Source: an uncultured Bacteroidaceae bacterium
GTDB lineage: Bacteria; Bacteroidota; Bacteroidia; Bacteroidales; Bacteroidaceae
Length of the DNA stretch: 64,000 nucleotides
Direction of reading: 5' to 3'
Assembly (NCBI GenBank): GCA_905234605.1
Contig: CAJOIE010000009.1
Span: 1 to 64,000 of the forward strand
Shown here: positions 8,563 to 16,898 of the stretch, one piece after another
Position numbering within the stretch: the first letter of the stretch is position 1
How the letters are laid out: each line of letters opens with the position of its first letter
Position numbers and translations under genes: made by a program
Notes under the pieces: model-generated
The model's database searches: none
What the model was told of the DNA's origin: nothing
The model's input: only the letters and a program-made list of their open reading frames with translations

Positions 8563-9897
8563 TCAGAGAGAGCGTGCCAGGGTCTTGAACTGCTCGCCGC
8601 GGTCCTCCATGTTGCGGAAGAGGTCGAAGCTGGCGCAGCAGGGCGAGAGCAGCACGGTGTAGCCAGGGCGGGCCATGGCGTAGGCCTCGCGGACACAGTC
8701 GGCCATGCTGCGTGTGTCGGCCACGGGCAGGCCCAGCGGGTCGAAGAAGGCATGCAGCTTGGCATTGTCCACCCCGAGGTAGACCAGCCCCTTGCACTTC
8801 TGCTGCACGAGCTCGCGTATGGACTCGTAGTCGTTGCCTTTGTCGAGGCCGCCGAGGATGAGTATGGTGGGCTGTGTCTGGCTCTCAAGGGCATACCAGC
8901 AGGCATCCACGTTGGTGGCCTTGGAGTCGTTGACGAAGCGCACGCCGTGCACCGTGCACACATATTCCAGCCTGTGCTCCACGCCCTCGAAGTCGGCCAG
9001 GCTCGCGCGTATCACCTCGTTTGAGATGCCGCTGATGTCGGCAGCTATGCCGGCGGCTAAGGAGTTGTAGAGGTTGTGCTTGCCGGTCAGTGCCAGCTCC
9101 TCCTGCTCCATGTTGAAGGGCGTGGGGTGCTCAATGACATACTCGCCGTCGGCAATGTAGCCTATCATGCCGTCGCGCTTGATGATGCTGAAGGGGCACA
9201 GGCGGCTCTCGATGTGGTACTTTGACAGCTCGCGGCGTATGATTGGGTCCTCGTTCCAGTAGATGAAGGCATCGTCCTTGGTCTGGTTCTGCACGATGCG
9301 CATCTTGGCGTCGGTGTACAGCTGCATCTGCCCCTGGTAGCGGTCGAGGTGGTCGGGCGTGATGTTGAGCAGCACGGCAATGTTGGCGCGGAAGTCGTAC
9401 ATGTTGTCGAGCTGGAAGCTGGACAGCTCTATGACGTAGTAGGCATGGGGGTCCTCGGCCACCTGTAGGGCGAGGCTGCGGCCTATGTTGCCTGCCAGAC
9501 CCACATCGTAGCCGGCCTTGCGGAAGATGTGGTAGATGAGGCTCGTCGTGGTGGTCTTGCCATTGGAGCCCGTGATGCATATCATCTTCGAGTCGGTGTA
9601 GCGGCCGGCGAACTCTATCTCGCTGATGACGGGGATGCCTGCGGCATGGATGGCGCGCACGATGGGCGCCGTGTCGGGTATGCCAGGGCTCTTGATGACT
9701 TCCTTGGCTGCGAGCACACGCTCTTCGGTGTGGCGGCCCTCTTCCCACTCTATGCCGCGGGACGTGAGGGCCTCGCGGTAGTGGGGCTTGATGGCCGAGC
9801 TGTCGCTGACGAAGACATCGTAGCCCTGTTTCTGTGCCAGCACGGCGGCTCCCACGCCGCTCTCGGCAGCTCCGAGTATTACTATTAGCTCACGCAT
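8563..9897 (-). CDS. murD: UDP-N-acetylmuramoyl-L-alanine--D-glutamate ligase MurD
   Basis: MurD adds D-glutamate to UDP-MurNAc-L-Ala in the cytoplasm. The 444-residue protein starts with a Rossmann-like domain (IVILGAAESGVGAAVLAQ). It has the ATP loop ITGSNGKTTTTSLIYH, the central ELSSFQLDNM and NITPDHLDRY motifs, and the C-terminal FVNDSKATN motif. Length and motif order match the family. It lies between mraY and ftsW. Confidence 0.96.
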   Translation of the reverse strand: MRELIVILGAAESGVGAAVLAQKQGYDVFVSDSSAIKPHYREALTSRGIEWEEGRHTEERVLAAKEVIKSPGIPDTAPIVRAIHAAGIPVISEIEFAGRYTDSKMICITGSNGKTTTTSLIYHIFRKAGYDVGLAGNIGRSLALQVAEDPHAYYVIELSSFQLDNMYDFRANIAVLLNITPDHLDRYQGQMQLYTDAKMRIVQNQTKDDAFIYWNEDPIIRRELSKYHIESRLCPFSIIKRDGMIGYIADGEYVIEHPTPFNMEQEELALTGKHNLYNSLAAGIAADISGISNEVIRASLADFEGVEHRLEYVCTVHGVRFVNDSKATNVDACWYALESQTQPTILILGGLDKGNDYESIRELVQQKCKGLVYLGVDNAKLHAFFDPLGLPVADTRSMADCVREAYAMARPGYTVLLSPCCASFDLFRNMEDRGEQFKTLARSL

Positions 9898-9911
9898 GTG
9901 GGTGTATCTGT

Positions 9912-9957
9912 ATTAAGGTGTGTATGTACTGCCAAGCATTAAGGTGTGTATGTACTG
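9912..9957. repeat. 20-bp direct repeat with 26-bp period
   Basis: ATTAAGGTGTGTATGTACTG occurs at 9912-9931 and again at 9938-9957, with six bases between the copies. The duplication lies in the 87-bp spacer between mraY and murD. It is a perfect tandem duplication and looks recent. No function is apparent. Confidence 0.85.
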
Positions 9958-9984
9958 TCCGGAGGGTGTCGCGGTGGCGGCTGC

Positions 9985-11247
9985 CTACCTTATCTTGAGG
10001 GTCACGATGGCCAGAGCGCATGCCATCAGGGTGATAATCCAGAAGCGCGTGGTTATCTTCGACTCCAGCCAGCAACCCTTGGGCCAGTTGATGAGCACAC
10101 GGAAGTCGGCCGGCAGCTGCCCGGGGCGCACGCGGAAGGTGTCGTGTAGGGGGGCACGCTTTATCACGCGCAGCTTCAGCCCGCGGCGGTTGCCGTAGCG
10201 GGCATAGTTGGTCTGGGCCAGCACGCTGACGCTCTCCATCAGGAAGATGAAGCAGATGAGGGGCAGCATGAGCTCCTTGTGTATTATCACCGCCGTGACG
10301 GCGATGATGCCGCCTATGGCCAGCGAGCCTGTGTCGCCCATGAACACCTGTGCAGGGTAGGCGTTATACCAGAGGAAGCCTATGAGTGCGCCCACGAAGG
10401 CCATCAGGAACACCACCACCTCCTCCGAGCCTGGCACATACATTATATTAAGGTATGAGGCGAAGCCTATGTGCGACGACACATAGGCCAGCACGGCCAG
10501 CGTGGCGCACATGATGGCAGCGTTGCCTGCGCACATGCCGTCCATGCCGTCGTTGAGGTTGGCACCGTTGCTCACGGCCATCACCACGAAGGTGGTCACC
10601 AGCACGAAGAGCACCCAGCCGGCAGTGCGGCGGTTCTCGCCGAGGAAGCGGAAGAAGCTCCAGTAGTGCAGGTTGTTGTTCTTCACGAAGGGTATGGTGG
10701 TCACCGTGCTCTTCACGGGCTCGCTCATCTGCACCACCTCCACGCCGTCGACGCGTGCCTCCGAGGCCTGCTCATAGACCACGGCATCGGGGCTGAGCCA
10801 CAGCACGAGGCCCACCGTGAGCCCCAGCACAGCCTGCCCCAGCAACTTCCATGTGGGGCGTATGCCGTCCTTGGTGCGGTGCATCTTGGTCCAGTCGTCG
10901 AGGTAGCCCAAGAGGCCGAGCCACAGCGTCGTGCCAAGCAGGATGAGCATATACACGTTGCGCAGGCGACCCAGCAGCAGTGCGGGTATGACGGTGGCCA
11001 CGATGATGATGAGGCCGCCCATGGTGGGCACGCCGCGTTTCTCCACGCCGTAGGGGTCGATGCTGGCGTCGCGCTGCTGCTCGAAGGCGGCACGTTGCTT
11101 CTGCCGCCTGATGAACCATTCGCCGTACCACGCCGAAATCATCAGCGCGAGCACGAACACGAGCAGGCTGCGGAAGGAGATGTAGCTCCAGATGTGGGCT
11201 CCGGGGATGCCGAAGGCAGCAAGGCTGCGAAAAAGATAGTATAGCAT
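9985..11247 (-). CDS. mraY: Phospho-N-acetylmuramoyl-pentapeptide transferase MraY
   Basis: MraY is an integral membrane enzyme that transfers phospho-MurNAc-pentapeptide to undecaprenyl phosphate, forming lipid I. The 420-residue protein has about ten membrane segments. Family motifs are GVPTMGGLII, LGYLDDWTK, NLNDGMDGMCAG and VFMGDTGSLAIGG, with a late MLPLICFIFLMESVSV...LHDTF region. It is about 60 residues longer than the E. coli enzyme. The extra sequence is a soluble loop after the fourth segment (about residues 150-200), as I recall for Bacteroidales homologues. Confidence 0.96.
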   Translation of the reverse strand: MLYYLFRSLAAFGIPGAHIWSYISFRSLLVFVLALMISAWYGEWFIRRQKQRAAFEQQRDASIDPYGVEKRGVPTMGGLIIIVATVIPALLLGRLRNVYMLILLGTTLWLGLLGYLDDWTKMHRTKDGIRPTWKLLGQAVLGLTVGLVLWLSPDAVVYEQASEARVDGVEVVQMSEPVKSTVTTIPFVKNNNLHYWSFFRFLGENRRTAGWVLFVLVTTFVVMAVSNGANLNDGMDGMCAGNAAIMCATLAVLAYVSSHIGFASYLNIMYVPGSEEVVVFLMAFVGALIGFLWYNAYPAQVFMGDTGSLAIGGIIAVTAVIIHKELMLPLICFIFLMESVSVLAQTNYARYGNRRGLKLRVIKRAPLHDTFRVRPGQLPADFRVLINWPKGCWLESKITTRFWIITLMACALAIVTLKIR

Positions 11248-11292
11248 GTGTGGTGGCTCGGTGTCAGGTAGATAAGTCGGTGTCAGCTACTG

Positions 11293-12744
11293 TTAAAGTC
11301 CGAAGATGTCGCGCACCACCTCGTGGTCGTCGAAGTGGTGCTTCACGCCGCGCACCTCCTGATAGTCCTCGTGGCCCTTGCCGGCGATGAGCACCACGTC
11401 GCCAGGCTGTGCCATGGTGCACGCCGTGCGTATGGCCTCGCGGCGGTCGGTGATGGCCAGCACGTGGCGTCGCTGTGCCGCATCGAGGCCGGCCAGCATG
11501 TCGGCGATGATGGCCTCGGGCTCCTCAAAGCGCGGGTTGTCGCTGGTGATAATCACTTGCTGCGAGCCGCGCACGGCACTCTGCGCCATGAGCGGACGCT
11601 TGCCGCGGTCGCGGTTGCCGCCGGCACCGCACACGGTGATGCAGCGCTGCCCGTCGTGCAGCAGCTCGCCTATGGTCTGCAACACGTTGTCTAAGGCGTC
11701 GGGGGTGTGGGCGTAGTCGACGATGGCGGTGACTCCATCCTTGGAGCGGATGGTCTCCAGACGGCCGTTGACGGGGCGCAGTGTGCTCAGGTGCACCAGC
11801 ACCTCCTTGGGCTCGGCACCAAGTGCCACGGCCGTGGAGTAGACGGCGAGCAGGTTGTAGACGTTGAAGCGGCCGACGAACTGGACGAAGACCTCGTGGC
11901 CGTCGATATCGAGGCTCATGCCGTCAAAGCTCTCCTCCAGTATGCGTGCATGATGGTCGGCCACGTCGCGCATGCTGTAGGTGATGCGTGTGGCTCGTGT
12001 GTTCTGCACCATGATGCTGCCGTTGGCGTCGTCGGCGTTGGTCACGGCGAAGGCTGTTGCTGGCAGTGCGGTGAAGAATGCCTGCTTGGCATCGCGGTAT
12101 GCATCGAAGGTCTTGTGGTAGTCTAAGTGGTCGCGTGTCAGGTTGGTGAAGATGCCGCCGCGGAAGCGCAGGCCGCCAATGCGTTGCTGCACCACGCTGT
12201 GTGAGCTCACCTCCATGAAGGCATACTGGCATCCGGCTGCCACCATGCGTGCGAGCAGGCGGCACAGCGTGATGGGGTCGGGGGTGGTGTGGTCGGTGGG
12301 TATGGCTTCTGTGCCCACGTAGTTGCACACGGTGCTCAGGAGCCCGCATGGGTAGCCCATGCGTGTGAACATCCGGTAGAGCAGCGTGGCGGTGGTGGTC
12401 TTGCCGTTGGTGCCGGTGACTCCCACCAGGTCGAGCTGCTCCGTGGGGCGGCCGAAGAAGTGGTGTGCCACATGGCCCACGGCATCCTGTGTCGAGGCCA
12501 CGCGCACGTAGGTCACGCCTTCCGCCGTGCTCTCGGGCATGCGCTCGCACAGCACTGCCGTGGCTCCTGCCGCCGTGGCACGTGCTATGTAGTCGTGGCC
12601 GTCCACCTGTGTGCCAGGCACGGCTATGAAGAGGTGTCGCGGCTTCACCTGGCGTGAGTCGGTTGCTATGTCGGCGATGTCGATGCTGGTTGCGCCTGCC
12701 ACCTCGATGGGTGACACTGACGTGAGGATGTCGGAGAGGAGCAT
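11293..12744 (-). CDS. murE: UDP-MurNAc-L-Ala-D-Glu--meso-diaminopimelate ligase MurE
   Basis: MurE adds the third stem residue to UDP-MurNAc-dipeptide. The 483-residue protein has the ATP loop [18 protein letters not shown], the substrate motif [12 protein letters not shown], the carbamylated-lysine region and the C-terminal motif [14 protein letters not shown] is the signature of meso-diaminopimelate-specific MurE, so the organism should make DAP-type peptidoglycan. The gene lies between ftsI and mraY. Confidence 0.96.
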   Translation of the reverse strand: MLLSDILTSVSPIEVAGATSIDIADIATDSRQVKPRHLFIAVPGTQVDGHDYIARATAAGATAVLCERMPESTAEGVTYVRVASTQDAVGHVAHHFFGRPTEQLDLVGVTGTNGKTTTATLLYRMFTRMGYPCGLLSTVCNYVGTEAIPTDHTTPDPITLCRLLARMVAAGCQYAFMEVSSHSVVQQRIGGLRFRGGIFTNLTRDHLDYHKTFDAYRDAKQAFFTALPATAFAVTNADDANGSIMVQNTRATRITYSMRDVADHHARILEESFDGMSLDIDGHEVFVQFVGRFNVYNLLAVYSTAVALGAEPKEVLVHLSTLRPVNGRLETIRSKDGVTAIVDYAHTPDALDNVLQTIGELLHDGQRCITVCGAGGNRDRGKRPLMAQSAVRGSQQVIITSDNPRFEEPEAIIADMLAGLDAAQRRHVLAITDRREAIRTACTMAQPGDVVLIAGKGHEDYQEVRGVKHHFDDHEVVRDIFGL

Positions 12745-12793
12745 ATATATTATAGGTGTCTTGTTGGCTTGCTTAGATGTGCATGTCGGGCTG

Positions 12794-14842
12794 CTACTTG
12801 AGTGTCAGCGTGATGCTCTGGTCGGGCTTGGGCATGGTGCCGGGGGCAACGCTCTGTGCGGCCACGTGGCCGTGGCCGCTGATGCGCACCTTCATGCCGA
12901 GGGTTTCGAGTGTGCGTGTGGCGTCGCGTGCGGTGAGGCCGCGTGTGTCGGGCACGAGTCCTGCTGTTGTGTCGGCTGGCACGGCTGCCTCGGGGCGCGT
13001 GTGTATGGCTGTGCTGTCGGCGGGGTCGGCAGCTGCGCTCATGGGGCGGTAGATGCCCTTGGCCATCACGTAGTGTGCCAGCTCGGCGAACACGGGGCCT
13101 GCCTGTCCGCCTCCCGATGCCGGCAGGCCGCTTTTCTTGATGCATACCACGCAGGTGTAGCGCGGTGCCTCGGCAGGATAGAAGCCTGCGAAGCTCACCA
13201 TGTAGCGTGCCGGCGAGCCGTGGTAGCTGCCGTGCTCATCGGCCACCTGTGCCGTGCCTGTCTTGCCGCACACCTTGAAGTAGCGGGAGCCGGCCTTGCG
13301 GCCCAGGCCTGTGGGGTCGTTGACCACTCGCTCCAGTATCTGGCGTATGTCGGTCAGTGTGTGTGGCGAGCAGATGCGTTCTTTCACCGTGACCACGGGG
13401 AATGTCTTCAGCACGGTGCCGTCCTTGCGTATCTCCTTGACGAAGCGCGGCTGCACCATGCGCCCGCCGTTGGCTATGGCGTTGTAGAAGATGCAGGTGT
13501 ATATGGGCGGTATCTGTGTTTCATAGCCTATGCTCATCCACGGCAGGGCTGTGCGGCTCCAGTTGCTGCCGTCTTTCCTGGGGCGTCGCACGTAGGGTCG
13601 TCCCACGCCGGGGAAGGGCAGGTCGACGGGCACGCCCACGCCTTCGCGGTAGAGTCCGTCCACATAGCGCTCGGGGTGGTCGTGGTAGTGTTCGTCGATG
13701 ATGCGGCTCACTCCGATGTTTGAGGAGAACATCAGACATTCGTCGACGCTGATGGCGCGGCCGTAGCCGCCGCTGCGCCAGTTGTGGTCTTTCATGGGGC
13801 GGCCGTGCATCATGTAGACGCCGTTGCCCACGTAGACGCTGTCGCTGCGGGTCACCATGCCGTCCTCCAGTGCCACCATGATGGAGGCTGTCTTGAAGGT
13901 TGAGCCGGGCTCCCACAGGTCGGTCAGGGCATGGTTCTTGACCTCGGCATATTGCCCTGGTGCCACGCGTGTGAGGTTCACTATGGCTTTCACGTCGCCT
14001 GTGTGTGTCTCCATGAGCAGCACCACGCCCACCTCGGCGTTGATTTCCTCGAGTTTGCGCCGCAGTATGCGCTCGGCGGCATCTTGCATGCCCACGTCGA
14101 TGGTGGAGATGAGGTCGAGTCCTTCCACGGGGTCGAGGTCGGTGTGGTCGACCCAGTCGGTGAGCACTTTCTCACGGTGGCGCAGTCCGTTCTGTCCCCT
14201 CAGGATGCTGTCGTAGGCCAGTTCGAGGCCGTTCATGGCAGAGTCAGACGTGGTCATCAGCGAGCCCAGCGTGCGTGTGGCCATGCCTCCGTAGGGTTTC
14301 TGCCGCTGCTGTATCTCTTCGGCATAGAAGCCTGAGCGTGTGCGGCCGAGGTTGAAGAAGGGCAGCTTCTGTGCCTCGCGGTATTTGATGTAGGTTGCGT
14401 TGCGGGCTATGAGCAGGTTGCGGCGCTTGCGTCGCTGCCCGTCGAGGATGAGACGCTTGTACTCTGCCGCGTTGTGGGTGGGGAAGAGGCGTGCCAGGCC
14501 GCTGCAGAGGTCGTCGATGTGTGCTTGCAGGCTGTCGTCGCGTGCCTGCTGTGCCTCGGCTTCGGCCTTTGGGTTGTTGGGGTCTTTGACCACGAAGTCC
14601 ATGCGCAGTGTGTAGACGGACATGGAGCCTACGAGCAGCTGGCCGTCGGCCGAGTAGATGTTGCCGCGCACGGCGCGCACGGTGCGCTGTTGCGTGGCCA
14701 TGCGGCTGCGCACGGTCTCGTAGTAGTCGCGCTTGGTGAACATGGCCAGCGTGGCTTTGCCTACGATGAGTGCGCCGAAGCATGTCATGACGATGATGAC
14801 GAGCATGTAGCGTGGTATGGTGTGGCGGTTGTCGTAGCGCAT
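12794..14842 (-). CDS. ftsI: Septal transpeptidase FtsI/PBP3 with a C-terminal PASTA domain
   Basis: FtsI is the class B penicillin-binding protein that cross-links septal peptidoglycan, partner of FtsW. The 682-residue protein has one N-terminal membrane anchor ([17 protein letters not shown]) and the dimerisation domain. The transpeptidase domain has STFK with catalytic Ser314, SSN at 373-375 and KTG beginning at Lys527. A Thr/Ala/Asp-rich linker leads to one PASTA domain ([20 protein letters not shown]) at the C-terminus. A PASTA module on FtsI is usual in Bacteroidetes but not in E. coli. Confidence 0.96.
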   Translation of the reverse strand: MRYDNRHTIPRYMLVIIVMTCFGALIVGKATLAMFTKRDYYETVRSRMATQQRTVRAVRGNIYSADGQLLVGSMSVYTLRMDFVVKDPNNPKAEAEAQQARDDSLQAHIDDLCSGLARLFPTHNAAEYKRLILDGQRRKRRNLLIARNATYIKYREAQKLPFFNLGRTRSGFYAEEIQQRQKPYGGMATRTLGSLMTTSDSAMNGLELAYDSILRGQNGLRHREKVLTDWVDHTDLDPVEGLDLISTIDVGMQDAAERILRRKLEEINAEVGVVLLMETHTGDVKAIVNLTRVAPGQYAEVKNHALTDLWEPGSTFKTASIMVALEDGMVTRSDSVYVGNGVYMMHGRPMKDHNWRSGGYGRAISVDECLMFSSNIGVSRIIDEHYHDHPERYVDGLYREGVGVPVDLPFPGVGRPYVRRPRKDGSNWSRTALPWMSIGYETQIPPIYTCIFYNAIANGGRMVQPRFVKEIRKDGTVLKTFPVVTVKERICSPHTLTDIRQILERVVNDPTGLGRKAGSRYFKVCGKTGTAQVADEHGSYHGSPARYMVSFAGFYPAEAPRYTCVVCIKKSGLPASGGGQAGPVFAELAHYVMAKGIYRPMSAAADPADSTAIHTRPEAAVPADTTAGLVPDTRGLTARDATRTLETLGMKVRISGHGHVAAQSVAPGTMPKPDQSITLTLK

Positions 14843-14893
14843 GGCTGGCTGTGTGGGCTGTGGGTGTGGCTTATGGTGGTGGCGTGGCGTGTC

Positions 14894-15505
14894 TCAGTGG
14901 CGGGGCATGGGCATGGCGAAGGGTGGTTGCAGCGGGCTGTGGAGGGTGCTGTCGCCGCGTGCGCGCAGCAGTTGTTCGATAGCGCTCTGGCGTGTGCGCC
15001 GTGTGCGCTCGGCGTGCTGCGTGAGGGCGTAGTTCTTGATGTCGGCGAGCTCGGCGCGCAGATGGTCTTGGGCGATGATGTCGCGCTGTGCGCCGTAGCG
15101 GTTGGTGATATACACTATGCCGAGCACCACTGCCATGGCTATGTAGAGCACCTGGCTGCGCAGGAACGAGCCGATGAAGTAGTCGCCGAAGAGCAGCTCG
15201 CGCAGGCTCACCTCGGGCAGTGAGTCGGAGGTGAGCTTGGCCCACACCGACGGTGCCTGCTGTCCGCCGGCCTGCGCGCTGCTGCGGGGCCTGCGCGTGG
15301 CACGCTGTGTGCTGCTGCCGCCGGTGCTGGCTGCTGCCTTGGTGCCGGCAGTGCTGCCGTCGGCCTCCATGTCGGCATGGCTGCCTGTGTCTGCTTGGCT
15401 GTCGGAGCCTGCGTCTGCGGGTAGCGTGGCGTATGGCACATCGGCCGCGGGTGCATTGATGATGAAGGGCACGTCGTCCTTGCTGTGCTCGTCGTCAGTG
15501 TTCAC
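14894..15505 (-). CDS. ftsL: FtsL-like divisome protein with a long disordered N-terminal tail
   Basis: The 203-residue protein occupies the ftsL position between rsmH and ftsI. It has one membrane helix at about residues 117-136 (VLYIAMAVVLGIVYITNRY), then a probable coiled coil (LRAELADIKNYALTQHAER). This is the layout of FtsL, which bridges FtsQ and FtsI. The roughly 100 residues before the helix are acidic, then Ala/Ser/Thr-rich, and look disordered; E. coli FtsL has only a short cytoplasmic tail. The identification rests on topology and position more than on sequence. Confidence 0.8.
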   Translation of the reverse strand: MNTDDEHSKDDVPFIINAPAADVPYATLPADAGSDSQADTGSHADMEADGSTAGTKAAASTGGSSTQRATRRPRSSAQAGGQQAPSVWAKLTSDSLPEVSLRELLFGDYFIGSFLRSQVLYIAMAVVLGIVYITNRYGAQRDIIAQDHLRAELADIKNYALTQHAERTRRTRQSAIEQLLRARGDSTLHSPLQPPFAMPMPRH

Positions 15506-15585
15506 TTTTACCTTTGCTTATGTTTGTGGCGTGCAGCCGTTGCCTGTTCCTTCTGTGTGGCGTGGCTGCCGTGTGTGTTGTCTGT

Positions 15586-16527
15586 TCAGTGTGGCGCGGT
15601 CTTCTCGGCTATGCGCAGGCGTGCGCTGCGGCTGCGGCTGTTGGTGGCGAGCTCGTCGGCAGCGGGTGTCAGTGGCTTGCCCACGGCCACGAGCGGTGAG
15701 GTGGTGCGCCCGTAGATGTCCTGCTCCACGTGGCCTTCAATGTTGCCCGAGCGCACGAGGTTTTTCACTATGCGGTCCTCGAGCGAGTGGTAGGCAATCA
15801 CTGCGAGGCGGCCGCCGGGGGTGAGCAGCGCGGTGGCGGCGAGGAGCATGTCGCGCAGGGCGTCCATCTCGTGGTTCACCTCGATGCGCAGGGCCTGGAA
15901 CGCCTTGGCCATGTCCTTGCTCTCGCGGTCGCGGCCAAGCAGCGGTGCCAGCACTCCCGCCAGTGCTGCCGTGGTGGCGATGGGCTCTGCCTGCCGTGTG
16001 CGCACGATGGCTGCTGCCAGGCGGTTTGCCTGCTGCAGCTCGCCGTAGAGGCGGAATATGGTTGCCAGCTGCTCCTGGGTGTAGGTGTTCACCACGTCGG
16101 ATGCCTTGAGGCGTGCCTGCTGGTTCATGCGCATGTCCAAGGGGGCGTCGGCACGGAAGCTGAAGCCCCGCTCTGCGGCGTCGAAGTGGCGGCTCGACAC
16201 TCCGAGGTCGGCCAGCACGCCGTCGACGGCGTCGATGCCGTAGTAGCGCATCCAGGAGCGCAGGTAGCGGAAGTTGGAGCGCACGAGGGTCCATGTGGGG
16301 CCGTCGCCCTGTTCCGTGGCCTCGGCCTCGGCCTCGCACTGTGCTATGGCCTCTGCGTCCTGGTCGAAGCTGAAGAGGTGGCCGCCGGACCCCAGACGAC
16401 GGAGCACCTCGCGGCTGTGGCCGCCGCCACCGAGCGTGACGTCTACGTATATGCCGTCGCGGCGGATGGCCAAGGCATCGACGCTCTCCCGCAGGAGCAC
16501 TGGCACATGATGGTAGGTGTCTTGCAT
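15586..16527 (-). CDS. rsmH: 16S rRNA (cytosine-1402-N4)-methyltransferase RsmH (MraW)
   Basis: RsmH methylates N4 of C1402 in the ribosomal P site of 16S rRNA. The 313-residue protein has HVPVLLRESVDAL at the N-terminus, the SAM loop DVTLGGGGHSREVL, DGVLADLGVSSRHFD, and the late IAYHSLEDRIVKN motif. I chose ATG 16527 over the upstream start at 16554 because a -7 box (TACATTTG) overlaps the longer version, ending four bases before this ATG. It is the first gene of the dcw operon; mraZ, which often precedes it, is absent. Confidence 0.95.
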   Translation of the reverse strand: MQDTYHHVPVLLRESVDALAIRRDGIYVDVTLGGGGHSREVLRRLGSGGHLFSFDQDAEAIAQCEAEAEATEQGDGPTWTLVRSNFRYLRSWMRYYGIDAVDGVLADLGVSSRHFDAAERGFSFRADAPLDMRMNQQARLKASDVVNTYTQEQLATIFRLYGELQQANRLAAAIVRTRQAEPIATTAALAGVLAPLLGRDRESKDMAKAFQALRIEVNHEMDALRDMLLAATALLTPGGRLAVIAYHSLEDRIVKNLVRSGNIEGHVEQDIYGRTTSPLVAVGKPLTPAADELATNSRSRSARLRIAEKTAPH

Positions 16528-16531
16528 GGCG

Positions 16532-16539
16532 CAAATGTA
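16532..16539 (-). promoter_or_regulatory. Predicted -7 box of the dcw operon promoter (TACATTTG)
   Basis: On the minus strand TACATTTG matches the Bacteroidetes -7 consensus TAnnTTTG. A weak -33 candidate (CTTG) lies 18 bp further upstream. Only four bases separate the box from the rsmH ATG, so the transcript would start at or next to the start codon, giving a leaderless or nearly leaderless mRNA. Confidence 0.55.
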
Positions 16540-16676
16540 TATATTCTGAAACACCTGCCCAAGCTATGGCGGGAATTTTATTTCATCCAGGCGACAATGT
16601 GCTAATATGTCGGCTTTTAGATGCTTGGAGTTTTACTATAAGTGGAGTTGCAGCCTGCTGTGTGGCGCGTTGTTGG
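16540..16676. other. Gap between rsmH promoter and array C, no gene seen
   Basis: Together with array C and the mutS promoter this makes the 371-bp divergent region between rsmH and mutS. Apart from those elements I see no open reading frame with protein-like composition, no tRNA and no hairpin with a T-run. Confidence 0.5.
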
Positions 16677-16798
16677 CGGCATGGTGTCGGTCATGAGGGT
16701 GCAGTGTGGCGGTGATGAGGGTGCATGGTGTCGGTGATGAGGGTGCAGGGTGGTAGGTCGCGACGGTGCAGGGTGTTTTGCGGCTACGGTGCATGACG
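16673..16798. repeat. Phased TGCA repeat array C (up to 6 units)
   Basis: Cores lie at 16678 (degenerate, GGCATGGTG), 16700, 16722, 16744, 16767 and 16790, spaced 22, 22, 22, 23 and 23 bp. The four cores from 16700 to 16767 reproduce the 67-bp span seen in other arrays. Some spacers share GTCGGTGATGAGG. The array lies between the divergent rsmH and mutS promoters. It is the longest member of the family in the window. Confidence 0.85.
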
Positions 16799-16869
16799 CG
16801 CCGGCGGTGGCGGCAGTGCGGCAGGAATATCAATGTGGGGCGAAAGCACCGCAGCAACGCTTTTTTGGT

Positions 16870-16877
16870 TATCTTTG
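16870..16877 (+). promoter_or_regulatory. Predicted -7 box for mutS (TATCTTTG)
   Basis: TATCTTTG fits TAnnTTTG and lies 21 bp before the chosen mutS ATG at 16899. No good -33 TTTG is visible at 19-21 bp. The box falls inside a longer in-frame version of the ORF, which supports the downstream start. Confidence 0.5.
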
Positions 16878-16898
16878 TGCTGCTTAAACGCTACGCTT

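Noticed and set aside
7227..16798. Arrays as plasmid-type iterons or a replication origin
   Set aside because: The 22-bp period is iteron-like, but seven dispersed copies and no Rep or DnaA gene nearby argue against an origin in this window.
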